In this document: piece after piece, positions 47,908-57,275 of the stretch | Numbering within the stretch: position 1 is the first letter of the stretch | Layout of the letters: every line of letters starts with the position of its first letter | Program-made: the position numbers and the translations under genes | The notes under the pieces: model-generated | Databases searched by the model: none | Seen by the model: the letters and a program-made list of their open reading frames with translations, nothing else | What the model was told of the DNA's origin: nothing | Source of the DNA: Armatimonadota bacterium | GTDB lineage: Bacteria; Bacteroidota; Ignavibacteria; OLB7 | Direction: 5' to 3' | DNA: 64,000 nt | Assembly (NCBI GenBank): GCA_020850315.1 | Contig: JADZEY010000060.1 | Coordinates: 1-64,000 of the forward strand

Positions 47908-50900
47908 ATGCGCCATCTTGTCGATTTTTTCAATCATGGAATCCTCCCTTTTACTGGCCGTAGCCAGGAATTGGAGCGGGTGTTGGCGTTTTGGCAAGCG
48001 GCTTCCGAAGGGTATGGGCTTCGTGCGATGATGGTGTTAGGCCAAGCCGGTTCTGGCAAAAGCCGATTGTTGGAGGAGGCCATTCCGGCAGTGGCGGCAC
48101 GCGGCGGGGTGGTGATCCATTGGAAACTCTATCCTGGCACTTCCACTTCACTGCTTTCCATTGCTGCGCGTGCGTTGCGCCACCTTCCGGCGGTGCGTGC
48201 GTTGCTGAAATCTGATCCGGAGGAGAAGGTGGAATCGGTGATGGATGCGTTGCGGCGGATTGCCCGGCTTCGCCCGCTGCTTGTGGTAATCGAGGATGCA
48301 CACCTTCTTGCTGGCGACTCCATCAACGACCTGTCCACCATGCTTTATGGCCTTGCCGATGATGCAATCCCACTGCTGTGCCTTGCCCGCCCCCAGCAAT
48401 TGCCGGTCCGCCCCGCGATAGAGCGTTTCCTTGTGGATGAGTTTTTGCTGGATGGTTTCACTGCCGCCACGCTTGCTGGGTTGTGGGAAGCCCTCTTCCA
48501 ATCCCCTCCCGATCATCGTTTTTTGCAACTGCTGTTGCAGGCAACGCATGGCAACCCGTTGGCAGTGCGTTCGGCAATCCGTGGTGCGTTAAGCAGTGGC
48601 GCCCTTGCCCGAACAGCGGCAGCGGATCGGTGGGCGTCAACAATACCGACCCCGCAGCTTTTGGCAACGCTGCACCAAAGCGTTGGACTTCTTTCCGAAG
48701 GGATGACTGCGCACCTGAGCCAGCAGGAACGCCACGCTGCCGAACGGCTTGCGTTGCTGGGCGAAGTCTTCTCGCGCGAGGCTGCGTGCCATTTGATTGG
48801 CGATGAGCGGATGTTGAGTTTCCTGAGTTTCAAAGGGATTATCACGCAGGTTGCAACCATGCCGGGGCCAATCAACGGCAGCTTCAGTTCGACAACACCA
48901 TTAACGTTCACCCATACTTTACTTCACACACATCTTGCTTCCCCCCCCAGCGGCTCCGATCTTCAGGCGATTGCTACGATTGTCCAGCTTGGGGTTCCAC
49001 TCTATTCGGTTCACCCGTTTCATTGCATCGCCAAGCACGCTTCGCAGCTGCGATTGGGGGGGGCGCAAGCCGCTGCCACCGTAATCCGGATGCTTGCCGA
49101 TGCCGAAGCGTTAAATACCACCAGCGATTGGGAGCTTGGAGCAACATTGATTGCCGCAGCCAGAGAAACCCACACATCAGTGGGGGCTGGGGAATGGAGT
49201 GCCGAAGAAAAACGGGAGTTCCAGATACGCGAACTTGACACCCAGCTACTGCTGTTACGGAACAACTACAGCCCAGAATTTTTGCAGGCCGCTGCACAAC
49301 TTATGCAGCTAACCAGCGGAACGCTTCCCGACCATTTGATGGGGTTCCGAATCCAAGCGCTGGGGCATCACCTTCGCTCCCATCCCGCCCCGGCAACCAG
49401 CATCAGCACGTTGGAAGGAATTGATCGGATTGTTGCTGCCCGCCCTGAGCTGCGGCTTACGCTCCCGTATGTGCGGTTCCTTGGCATTGCGGCAACAATC
49501 CTGAACCAGGACGGGGTGACGGTGCAGGGCATTGAAGACCGTTTGACCCCTGTGCTTGCCGCGCCGCAGCTTCCGGACGAAGTGCGGCGGCACGCGATGC
49601 GGGATGTTGTGCCACGTTTCATCTGGTCCTTTCATTCCCCACAACAGCTTGCGCAACGGATAACGCAGTTGGAAGAAGTGGAGCGTTACGGTGGCGGCGA
49701 CGACATCACCATCCGCACGCGGAAAATTGCACTGTTTGTTGGGCTTGGCCGCGCCCAAGAAGCCATTGCATTGGTGGACGCGCTGATGCCCCAGTTACAC
49801 GACCGCGGGCTGCGCGGGCATATCCTGCAATGCCGTTTGCAACAACTGTACGCGCTGGGTGGATTGGGGATGGATCTAACAGCCATTGCCACGGAAATTG
49901 AGCAGATGGAGGTGGAGATGCCCCAGCAAGCCCGGCCACGATTCCGGGCCAGCGTGGGGTTGCGGCTTTCGTACACGGGGATGCTACGCGGGGAAATCGA
50001 ATGGGCCCGGCACATCCGCCAACGCTACGGCGGGGTCCAGCAAATCGCCTACTCCGCACACGAGCAGATACTGATAGCGATCACAACCGAGGAACTGAAG
50101 GATACGCTTCGGGCGATGCTGGAAGAAGCAGAGGGAGCGCAACAGCTGCCCGACCTTCCGCCAGCGGTGGCCAGCTACATCCTGAACCACGATCAATCGC
50201 TACGCGCCGAAGCGATTGCGGCATTGCGGGAACTGTTTGCAGCCCAGATTTATATGCTTACTGGGTTGCGGCATCTTCATGCGTATCTGAAACTGGTGGA
50301 TCATCTATCAACAGTTGATCCCGATATGGTGATTGCGATTCAGAAGGATATCCAAGCTGCGTTGCAACAAGCAATGGAATGGCTTCACGAGCGGCAGTTG
50401 AACGGCTACATGGATGGATTGCTGAATCTTCATCCCAACCAGTTTGCCCCCAACCAGCTACGCCAGTGGCAACAGGCAACCGATCAGATCGCTGCCGAAC
50501 GGAACAGTGCAATCACAGCCCCGCAAACCAGCCCTGAACAACTTCATGTGCGAATGTTGGGGAATATCAGCCTTCAGAAACCAGGGGAAAAACCAACCCC
50601 AGTCAGGGGCGCACGGCTGCGGACGTTATTGGGCTTGCTGGTGATGGATCAGATGCTGCAACAGCCGCTAACCTACCGTGAATTCTGCCGCATTGCGGCC
50701 GATGGCGAAGACGACCCCGAACGCTCGCGAAAAATGATGAGCATGGGGTTGCTGCGGCTGCGGGAAGGGATTGGCGACGATGCAGTAATCACCAACGGCA
50801 GCACCCCGCAACTGAACCGTTCGATAGTGCAAGTGGATCTGCTGGAAGCAAACGCGCTGATTCAGGAAGCCAACGCCGCGCTGCGATCCGACACGCTATC

Positions 50901-51210
50901 CCGAGCATCCCTGCTGCTTGGTCGCGCCCTTGATATCAGCCGTGGTGAAGTCCCGTTTCCGGGGCTGTACCAAAATTTCTTCGAGGCTGCCCGCGATGAG
51001 TTCGAGCTTCGGCTCCGTTCGGCATTGCTTGCGGTTTCCAACCGATTGCTGCAAGAAGGCGACCCCGCCACTGCCGAGCGACTGCTACAACGTGGCCACC
51101 AGATGCTGGCCGATGATGATGAAATCAGTGAGCTACTCTGCGCCGCACTTGAAGCACAAGGGAAAAAAGTGGAAGCCGAGCGGGTGCGCGTGGGGCTGGC
51201 TGACCCGTAG
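47908..51210 (+). CDS. Giant STAND-ATPase transcriptional regulator with BTAD (SARP-like) C-terminus
   Basis: This is a 1100-residue cytoplasmic regulator. The N-terminal AAA/STAND NTPase has FTGRSQELERVLAFWQA, Walker A GQAGSGKS (45-52) and Walker B LLVVIEDAHLL (about 128-138). A large helical, TPR-like middle (about 300-860) follows. The C-terminal ~220 residues are a DNA-binding winged helix (about 880-950, LHVRMLGNISL to LLGLLVMDQML) joined to a bacterial transcriptional activator domain (about 965-1095, IVQVDLLEANALIQEANAAL, AARDEFELRLRSALLAVSNR). Large SARP regulators in actinomycetes have related modules, with the BTAD at the opposite end. ATG 47908 gives the start just before the NTPase; an in-frame ATG at 47779 would add 43 residues. 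The divergent redox operon and the CGTCACG repeats are its likely targets. Confidence 0.85.
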   Translation: MRHLVDFFNHGILPFTGRSQELERVLAFWQAASEGYGLRAMMVLGQAGSGKSRLLEEAIPAVAARGGVVIHWKLYPGTSTSLLSIAARALRHLPAVRALLKSDPEEKVESVMDALRRIARLRPLLVVIEDAHLLAGDSINDLSTMLYGLADDAIPLLCLARPQQLPVRPAIERFLVDEFLLDGFTAATLAGLWEALFQSPPDHRFLQLLLQATHGNPLAVRSAIRGALSSGALARTAAADRWASTIPTPQLLATLHQSVGLLSEGMTAHLSQQERHAAERLALLGEVFSREAACHLIGDERMLSFLSFKGIITQVATMPGPINGSFSSTTPLTFTHTLLHTHLASPPSGSDLQAIATIVQLGVPLYSVHPFHCIAKHASQLRLGGAQAAATVIRMLADAEALNTTSDWELGATLIAAARETHTSVGAGEWSAEEKREFQIRELDTQLLLLRNNYSPEFLQAAAQLMQLTSGTLPDHLMGFRIQALGHHLRSHPAPATSISTLEGIDRIVAARPELRLTLPYVRFLGIAATILNQDGVTVQGIEDRLTPVLAAPQLPDEVRRHAMRDVVPRFIWSFHSPQQLAQRITQLEEVERYGGGDDITIRTRKIALFVGLGRAQEAIALVDALMPQLHDRGLRGHILQCRLQQLYALGGLGMDLTAIATEIEQMEVEMPQQARPRFRASVGLRLSYTGMLRGEIEWARHIRQRYGGVQQIAYSAHEQILIAITTEELKDTLRAMLEEAEGAQQLPDLPPAVASYILNHDQSLRAEAIAALRELFAAQIYMLTGLRHLHAYLKLVDHLSTVDPDMVIAIQKDIQAALQQAMEWLHERQLNGYMDGLLNLHPNQFAPNQLRQWQQATDQIAAERNSAITAPQTSPEQLHVRMLGNISLQKPGEKPTPVRGARLRTLLGLLVMDQMLQQPLTYREFCRIAADGEDDPERSRKMMSMGLLRLREGIGDDAVITNGSTPQLNRSIVQVDLLEANALIQEANAALRSDTLSRASLLLGRALDISRGEVPFPGLYQNFFEAARDEFELRLRSALLAVSNRLLQEGDPATAERLLQRGHQMLADDDEISELLCAALEAQGKKVEAERVRVGLADP

Positions 51211-51542
51211 CCAGTCGGCACTGATGTTGCGTGGATTCCTCATTCCATCCCCCTCTTTCCCGAACGCTTTAACTGCCGTTATCACCACACAAAAATTCTT
51301 CGGTATCGGGCTTGGAGGTGCTGTATATTCGCACCACAACTCAGCCGGATCAGCTGGCAGCAGTTCTTTTCAACCCACACACTATTCATCAGTTTCCGCA
51401 CAACGTGAAGCGTGATTGGTGGCATCATGGCCACACATCACGCCGGACGCTGTGCGCCCTTAGCCGATGGTAGCCACGGGCGGAAACCAACAGCTGCAAG
51501 CCCGCCGATAAACCTTCATTTTTCCGCAAAAAGAACCTTTCC
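51211..51542. other. Intergenic region upstream of the ribonucleotide reductase gene
   Basis: This 332-bp gap holds no credible ORF. TGTATATTC near 51329 could be part of a promoter. I looked for cobalamin-riboswitch elements because the enzyme uses B12, but no B12-box-like core was recognised. No terminator after the STAND-BTAD gene is obvious. Confidence 0.4.
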
Positions 51543-54500
51543 ATGCAGATTACTCGCCGATTCACACAGGCAGGCCAGAACGTGTACGACCAGTTCGAGT
51601 ACACCCTTCGTTCCTCCGTTCTTCGCAATCCCGACGGCTCGGTCGTCTTCGAAATGCACGACATAGAAGTGCCCAAAGGGTGGTCGCAGGTGGCCACCGA
51701 CATCATGGCACAGAAGTACTTCCGCAAAGCAGGGGTGCCGCAGCTGGGGCCCAACGGCAACTCACTTCTGGACGAATCGGGCAACCCAGTGATGGGGGGA
51801 GAACGGAGCGCGAAGCAAGTGGTGCATCGGCTTGCCGGATGCTGGATGCAGTGGGGGAAGGATCATGGATATTTCGATACTGATGAGGACGCGCAAGCCT
51901 TCTACGATGAGAACGCCTACATCCTGCTGGCGCAAATGGCAGCGCCGAACTCGCCACAATGGTTCAACACAGGGCTGAACTACGCGTACGGGATCACCGG
52001 CCCATCGCAGGGGCATCATTACGTGGACCCCGTGACCGGAAAACTGACGAAATCCAAGGATGCTTACACGCATCCGACCCCCCATGCGTGTTTCATCCAA
52101 TCCGTCAACGATGACCTTGTGAACGAAGGGGGGATTTTTGATTTAATCACCCGCGAGGCACGCATTTTTAAGTACGGCAGCGGATGCACCTCGGGCGATA
52201 GCCGTATCTATGTTTCTGGTAGCGGCTTCCTTCCCATTCGCGACCTGTTCCAACGCTTCAGTGCCGAAGGGCGCACTATTGAAGAGTTCGACGGCAAAGG
52301 GCGATTTATAGATATTGCCGATGCCGGTTTGGATACCCTTTCGATTGACGAACAAACCGGAGCTTACTCCCGCAACCGCATCGTTCGTGTGTGGGAATAT
52401 GACGTTCGCTCCCAAGACAAAATCACCGTCAAATTCGATTCTGGCGCACGTGCCACTGTCTCGGCATGGCATCCGTTTTTGGTGTGGGATGGTTCGCAGA
52501 TTGTTGAGCGTCGCGCCGACCAGTTGCAGCGCGGCGATAGCATCATTGGCCCCAACAACACAGCCCCCGACGCGCTTCCGTCCACCCCGTACACCGTTAG
52601 CTACCAAACCACTCACTACGGTAAACAGCAGCAACACACCATAGCGGTTGATGCCGACATTGCATGGTTGTGTGGGTACTTCATGGGGGATGGCAGCCTA
52701 GGTTTGGCGAACCGCTCAACCACCAACGCCCGCGAAGTACGGTACGATTACCAACGGCCACGCCTTCGTTTCCATGATGAAACAGTGGAGACGTTGCAGC
52801 GGGTCCAAGCAATCATCGAACGGACGTTTGGGGCGCAATCAACAATCCAACAGGATGGGCGTGGCAGCAAGGGCAAAACCCTTTGCTACACCAGCAGCAG
52901 TGTCACCGGGTTCTTTGCCGAACTGTTCGGCATCGGAGAAAAAACCTTCAGCCTGCGGATGCCAGCGTTTGTTTGGGAATCAGGCCGCGATGTTGCCATC
53001 GGATTCCTTGCCGGGCTGATTGACTCCGACGGTTGGGCGGCCAATGGCCGTGCGATGTACGGCTCGGCAAGCCAGCAGTTTGTTCAAGAAGTAGCAACCC
53101 TTGCTTCGCTGTATGGGTTCGGCGGCGGTGTGGTAACCGACCGCTCAACGGCACGCACCACAATCTTGCATCGTTCGGCACTTCCTCAGCTTCGCCAGGA
53201 ATTGGCAGTGCGGCTTGCCCACCCGGAACGCCGCCGCCGATTGCTGGAGTACAACGTCCCTCACGAACGGAAATTCTGCATGAAATTGGATGCCGAATGG
53301 AGTGCTGAACTGTTTGGCAACGAACATCCCGAAGCTGAGTGGCTGAAGATGCCTGTCGGGGCCGAAACAATGCACCTGGGGCGGCTACACTACAACGGTA
53401 TCGTCAACCCGCTGAAGCTGCAACGGGCAATTACGTTGTTGGAAACAGAACAAGGGGAGAAGACCGAACGGCAGAAGTATCTGGAGCTGATCGCCCGCTC
53501 GGTAGTGTTTGTCACAGCAGTAGAACCTTGCACGCAAAACCCTGATTTCTACGACCTAACGGTTGCGCGCCATGCCAACTATTTGGCGGGGGAGAACGGG
53601 CTGGTTGCTATCCACAACACCGGATCGAATTTCTCCGCCATTCGTGCCGAAGGCGAACCGCTTTCTGGTGGCGGTGTTTCCAGCGGGTTGATGTCCTTCC
53701 TGAAAGTTGCCGACCGCGCTGCCGGCGCGGTGAAATCCGGCGGCACAACGCGCCGCGCTGCCAAAATGGTGATACTGAACGCCGACCACCCAGACATCGA
53801 AAACTTCATTGCTTGGAAGATGCTGGAGGAGCAGAAAGTTGCCGATCTGGTGGCTGGCTCCAAAATGAACCAACTGTTCCTGAACGAGATTATGGCCGTT
53901 GCCAACCGCGATGGCGACGACTACACCGAGGTAGGAACCGAGCTTCACGACCTTGTTCAGCGGGCGCTGAACCGTGGGATTCCGATGAGCCAAATCGTGC
54001 GGGCGTTGGCACTGATGAAGCAGGGCCACACCACATCCGACGTGCCGATCTACAACACCCACTACGAAGGGGAAGCCTACATCACCGTCAGCGGGCAGAA
54101 CTCCAACAACTCCGTCCGCGTCACCAATAGCTTCATGGATGCTGTGGAGCAGGACACCCCGTGGAATCTGGTCCGACGCACCGATGGCAAGACGGTGAAG
54201 ACCATTGGCGCGCGCCAGCTGTGGCAGAAAATCAACTACGCAGCATGGAGCTGTGCGGACCCCGGACTTCAGTTCCACACCACCGTCAACGAGTGGCACA
54301 CCAGCCCGAAGGATGGCGAAATCAACGGCAGCAACCCGTGCAGCGAGTACATGTTTTTGGATGACACGGCGTGCAACCTAGCTAGCATCAACCTTGCCAA
54401 ATTCTACGATGCCGAAACCCGTGTTTTCGATGTAGAAGGCTACAAGCACGCCTGCCGGATTCTGACGATTGTCCTGGAAGTATCGGTGCTGATGGCGCAG

Positions 54501-56525
54501 TTCCCCTCCAAAACAATCGCCCAAAAAAGCTACGACTTCCGGACGCTTGGGCTTGGCTACGCCAACATCGGCACGGTGCTGATGACCGCCGGAATCCCCT
54601 ACGACAGCGACGAAGGGCGCGCATGGGCCGGCGCGCTATCGGCCATTATGACCGGCGAATCCTACGCCACCAGCGCGGAAATGGCTCAACAGCTTGGCTC
54701 CTTCCCCAACTACAAACGGAACGAAAAAGATATGCTGCGGGTGATCCGCAATCACCGCCGCGCAGCCTACAACGCGCCCGCCTACGAGTACGAAGGGCTG
54801 ACCATCAAGCCGGTGGGGATCAACCATTCCTTGTGCCCAACCAACCTTTCCGAATCGGCGAAGGAGGTCTGGGATCGTGCGCTTGCGCTGGGGGAACAAC
54901 ACGGCTACCGCAACGCACAGGTCACGGTGATTGCTCCGACCGGGACTATAGCGCTTATCATGGATTGCGACACCACCGGCATCGAGCCGGACTTCGCGAT
55001 GGTGAAGTTCAAGAAGCTGGCCGGTGGCGGATATTTCAAGATTGTCAACAGTTCGGTTCCGGCGGCACTGCGGGCGTTGGGATACTCGGAAGCCGAAATC
55101 ATCGAGATTGAACGCTACATCAAAGGCCACGGCACGCTTAGCGGATGCCCGCATATCAACAAGCAAAGCCTGAAGGAGAAAGGGTTCAGCGACGAAAGCA
55201 TCCAAACAATCGAGAACCAACTGGACAGCGTGTTCGATGTAAAGTTCGCGTTCAATAAATGGACGTTGGGGGAGGAGGCATTGCGGGGTATGGGCTTTGC
55301 GCAATCCGAACTTGACGACCCATCGCTGAACATCCTTGCGCGGCTTGGGTTCACCGCGCAGCAGCTTGAGGAAGCCAACAAGTTCATCTGCGGAACCATG
55401 ACGATCGAGGGTGCGCCGGGGCTGAACCCCGAACACTTGCCGGTGTTCGACTGCGCCAACAAGTGCGGCAAGTACGGCCAACGCTACATCCAACACATGG
55501 GCCACGTGAAGATGATGGCCGCCGCCCAGCCGTTCATCAGCGGGGCAATCAGCAAAACCATCAATATGCCCAACCACGCAACCATTGATGAAGTTGCCCA
55601 TGTGTATCTGGAGTCGTGGAAGCTGATGCTGAAGGCAATCGCGCTCTACCGCGACGGCAGCAAGCTCTCCCAACCGCTGAACGCCACCGCCGACACCGAT
55701 CTGGTGGAAGAGGTGACACTGCACGACGCGAACGTTGAGCCAACCCAGATGATTGGCGATGAAAACACGTGGGATGAGAACGTCGGCGCGGCCCAAGTTC
55801 ACGAGCGGATTGTGGAGAAGGTCTATCACCGCGCCGACCGCCGCCGGCTGCCGAAGCGCCGCCACGGGTTCGTGCGTGAGGCCACCGTTGGCGGCCACAA
55901 GGTCTTTATCCGCACCGGTGAGTACGAGGACGGAACGCTTGGCGAAATCTTCATTGATATGTACAAAGAAGGGGCCAGCTTCAAGGGGCTGCTGAACTGC
56001 TTTGCGGTGCTTGCCAGCAAGGCATTGCAGTACGGAATGCCGCTGGAAAAAATGGTGGATACCTTCACCTTCACCCGGTTCGAGCCGTCGGGTCCGGTGT
56101 TCGGGCATGAGGCCATCAAGTCCTCCACCTCCATCATTGATTATGTGTTCCGGGCGTTGGGGTATGAGTATCTGGGGCGCGAGGATTTTATCCACGTGAA
56201 GGCGATTGACGAAGCGGGAAGCAATGCCGAAACCAAACCGAACGGCAACGGTGCTGGCCACGGCAACGGAACTGGAAACGGGCATGGAAACGGCTCGAAA
56301 CTCTCACCAGGGCAATCGCTGTACGCCCGCCAAACCCGTGCGATTGATACGCCAACGGTTGCCCCGCCAATAAAGCCAATGGGGGAAAGCCAGAAGAAAG
56401 TGCAGACCGCCAAAGCACAAGGCTACACCGGCGAGCAGTGCGGCAACTGCGGCTCGATGCGAGTCCGCCAAAACGGAACCTGCCACGTCTGCGAGGATTG
56501 CGGAACAACAAGCGGATGCTCGTAA
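51543..56525 (+). CDS. nrdJ: Adenosylcobalamin-dependent ribonucleotide reductase, intein-containing
   Basis: This class II ribonucleotide reductase makes deoxyribonucleotides using adenosylcobalamin, without oxygen or a second subunit. The precursor is 1660 residues; removal of the 478-residue intein (215-692) leaves 1182. The N-terminal part has the redox Cys183 (HACFIQSVNDDL). The N-extein ends YGSG and the C-extein resumes TGSNFSAIRAEGE, restoring the invariant family sequence. Active-site residues are in NPCSEYMFLDD (Cys933, precursor numbering), with APTGTIALIMDCDTTGIEPD downstream. The C-terminal ~260 residues have a Gly/Asn-rich linker and a zinc ribbon (CGNCGSMRVRQNGTCHVCED) that may act in re-reduction of the active site. 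A strong terminator follows, so it is monocistronic. Confidence 0.97.
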   Translation: MQITRRFTQAGQNVYDQFEYTLRSSVLRNPDGSVVFEMHDIEVPKGWSQVATDIMAQKYFRKAGVPQLGPNGNSLLDESGNPVMGGERSAKQVVHRLAGCWMQWGKDHGYFDTDEDAQAFYDENAYILLAQMAAPNSPQWFNTGLNYAYGITGPSQGHHYVDPVTGKLTKSKDAYTHPTPHACFIQSVNDDLVNEGGIFDLITREARIFKYGSGCTSGDSRIYVSGSGFLPIRDLFQRFSAEGRTIEEFDGKGRFIDIADAGLDTLSIDEQTGAYSRNRIVRVWEYDVRSQDKITVKFDSGARATVSAWHPFLVWDGSQIVERRADQLQRGDSIIGPNNTAPDALPSTPYTVSYQTTHYGKQQQHTIAVDADIAWLCGYFMGDGSLGLANRSTTNAREVRYDYQRPRLRFHDETVETLQRVQAIIERTFGAQSTIQQDGRGSKGKTLCYTSSSVTGFFAELFGIGEKTFSLRMPAFVWESGRDVAIGFLAGLIDSDGWAANGRAMYGSASQQFVQEVATLASLYGFGGGVVTDRSTARTTILHRSALPQLRQELAVRLAHPERRRRLLEYNVPHERKFCMKLDAEWSAELFGNEHPEAEWLKMPVGAETMHLGRLHYNGIVNPLKLQRAITLLETEQGEKTERQKYLELIARSVVFVTAVEPCTQNPDFYDLTVARHANYLAGENGLVAIHNTGSNFSAIRAEGEPLSGGGVSSGLMSFLKVADRAAGAVKSGGTTRRAAKMVILNADHPDIENFIAWKMLEEQKVADLVAGSKMNQLFLNEIMAVANRDGDDYTEVGTELHDLVQRALNRGIPMSQIVRALALMKQGHTTSDVPIYNTHYEGEAYITVSGQNSNNSVRVTNSFMDAVEQDTPWNLVRRTDGKTVKTIGARQLWQKINYAAWSCADPGLQFHTTVNEWHTSPKDGEINGSNPCSEYMFLDDTACNLASINLAKFYDAETRVFDVEGYKHACRILTIVLEVSVLMAQFPSKTIAQKSYDFRTLGLGYANIGTVLMTAGIPYDSDEGRAWAGALSAIMTGESYATSAEMAQQLGSFPNYKRNEKDMLRVIRNHRRAAYNAPAYEYEGLTIKPVGINHSLCPTNLSESAKEVWDRALALGEQHGYRNAQVTVIAPTGTIALIMDCDTTGIEPDFAMVKFKKLAGGGYFKIVNSSVPAALRALGYSEAEIIEIERYIKGHGTLSGCPHINKQSLKEKGFSDESIQTIENQLDSVFDVKFAFNKWTLGEEALRGMGFAQSELDDPSLNILARLGFTAQQLEEANKFICGTMTIEGAPGLNPEHLPVFDCANKCGKYGQRYIQHMGHVKMMAAAQPFISGAISKTINMPNHATIDEVAHVYLESWKLMLKAIALYRDGSKLSQPLNATADTDLVEEVTLHDANVEPTQMIGDENTWDENVGAAQVHERIVEKVYHRADRRRLPKRRHGFVREATVGGHKVFIRTGEYEDGTLGEIFIDMYKEGASFKGLLNCFAVLASKALQYGMPLEKMVDTFTFTRFEPSGPVFGHEAIKSSTSIIDYVFRALGYEYLGREDFIHVKAIDEAGSNAETKPNGNGAGHGNGTGNGHGNGSKLSPGQSLYARQTRAIDTPTVAPPIKPMGESQKKVQTAKAQGYTGEQCGNCGSMRVRQNGTCHVCEDCGTTSGCS
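52185..53618 (+). mobile_element. Full-length intein with LAGLIDADG homing endonuclease in nrdJ
   Basis: This 478-residue intein splits the nrdJ sequence KYGSG/TGSNFS. It starts with Cys1 (CTSGDSRIYVSGSGFLPI, block A). Block B is ARATVSAWHPFLVW with the conserved His. The endonuclease carries two LAGLIDADG motifs, WLCGYFMGDGSLG and IGFLAGLIDSDGWA, both keeping their catalytic Asp. Block F is FYDLTVARHANYL. It ends in block G, VAIHN, followed by Thr+1. All splicing residues (Cys1, block B His, penultimate His, terminal Asn, nucleophile Thr+1) are present. It lies in-frame inside the gene and is expected to self-splice after translation. The exact boundaries come from rejoining the conserved extein sequence. 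Confidence 0.95.
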
Positions 56526-56538
56526 AAACCACTTCAGC

Positions 56539-56578
56539 AAGGGGTGCATGAAGCGATTCATGCACCCCTTGTTTTTTT
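56539..56578 (+). terminator. Strong rho-independent terminator of nrdJ
   Basis: AAGGGGTGCATGAA (56539-56552) and TTCATGCACCCCTT (56557-56570) form a perfect 14-bp stem with a GCGA loop. It is followed by G and seven T. It lies 13 bp after the nrdJ stop. Confidence 0.95.
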
Positions 56579-56628
56579 GCGCACCAACACGTTATCTCAA
56601 CCTCACCTCCATTCTCTATTTTGCGGCC

Positions 56629-57225
56629 ATGAACCGATTTGCATGGATTCTTCTGGCACTGCTTGCGGCCTGTGGCGGCCAGCGTGCGGCCAATCATCCA
56701 GCCGACACTGTTGTGCAAGGGGTAAAGGACACCCTTTCTCCTGCTGGCGCACCCACCGCTGCACAACCACCACCACCTCCCGCTGCCGATACCGCCGCGC
56801 CGCCTGGGAGTGATACCACCACCACCACCACTGCGCCCGTTTCGCTTCCCAGCAATCAATCATGCAGCGCAATGGTGGATGGGATGGAGTGGGGCGGAAT
56901 ACAAGTGATTGCCTCGCGGATTGACAGCGCGATTGCCGTCACCGCGATTGGCCCGAACGGAACCAGCTTAATACTAAACCTTGGGGAACATCACACCCCC
57001 GGCCATTTGAAATTTGGCGCGGCCAACCCCGGCCCATTTGCCACCTGGATCAGCCCTCAAGGACTCAGTTTCAGCACCGAACCCGCCGGATCCGGAAGCG
57101 TCCGCATCACCCGGCTTGACAGCAAACGGGTGGCCGGAACGTTCAACTTCACGGCCACCGAGCAAGGGGGAAGCGGCAAAGTTCAGATTGGCAATGGAAA
57201 GTTCGATGTGATATTTGGGAAGTGA
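56629..57225 (+). CDS. Lipoprotein of unknown function
   Basis: The predicted protein has 198 residues. The start at ATG 56629 gives a short lipoprotein signal (FAWILLALLAACGG, lipid Cys at about residue 14). A longer in-frame start at 56548 would lie within the terminator stem and is rejected. A Pro/Ala/Thr-rich low-complexity region (about 30-70) is followed by a compact beta-rich domain with CSAMVDGMEWGG, LILNLGEHHTPGHLKFG and RITRLDSKRVAGTFNFTATE. The last motif, G-F-F/N-F-T, resembles the DUF6252-type lipoproteins of Bacteroidota. The function is unknown. It is flanked by the nrdJ terminator and the helicase gene. Confidence 0.75.
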   Translation: MNRFAWILLALLAACGGQRAANHPADTVVQGVKDTLSPAGAPTAAQPPPPPAADTAAPPGSDTTTTTTAPVSLPSNQSCSAMVDGMEWGGIQVIASRIDSAIAVTAIGPNGTSLILNLGEHHTPGHLKFGAANPGPFATWISPQGLSFSTEPAGSGSVRITRLDSKRVAGTFNFTATEQGGSGKVQIGNGKFDVIFGK

Positions 57226-57275
57226 TGGCCTAATAGTGATGAAGGGAGAAACCAGAACAACTACAGGTGATATTC

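Noticed and set aside
51211-51542. Cobalamin riboswitch upstream of the B12-dependent reductase
   Set aside because: No B12-box-like core or typical long structured leader could be recognised; a covariance-model search would settle it.
54636-56285. 549-codon open frame antisense to nrdJ
   Set aside because: nrdJ is certain on the plus strand. The antisense product has no recognisable domain and is a codon-bias shadow.
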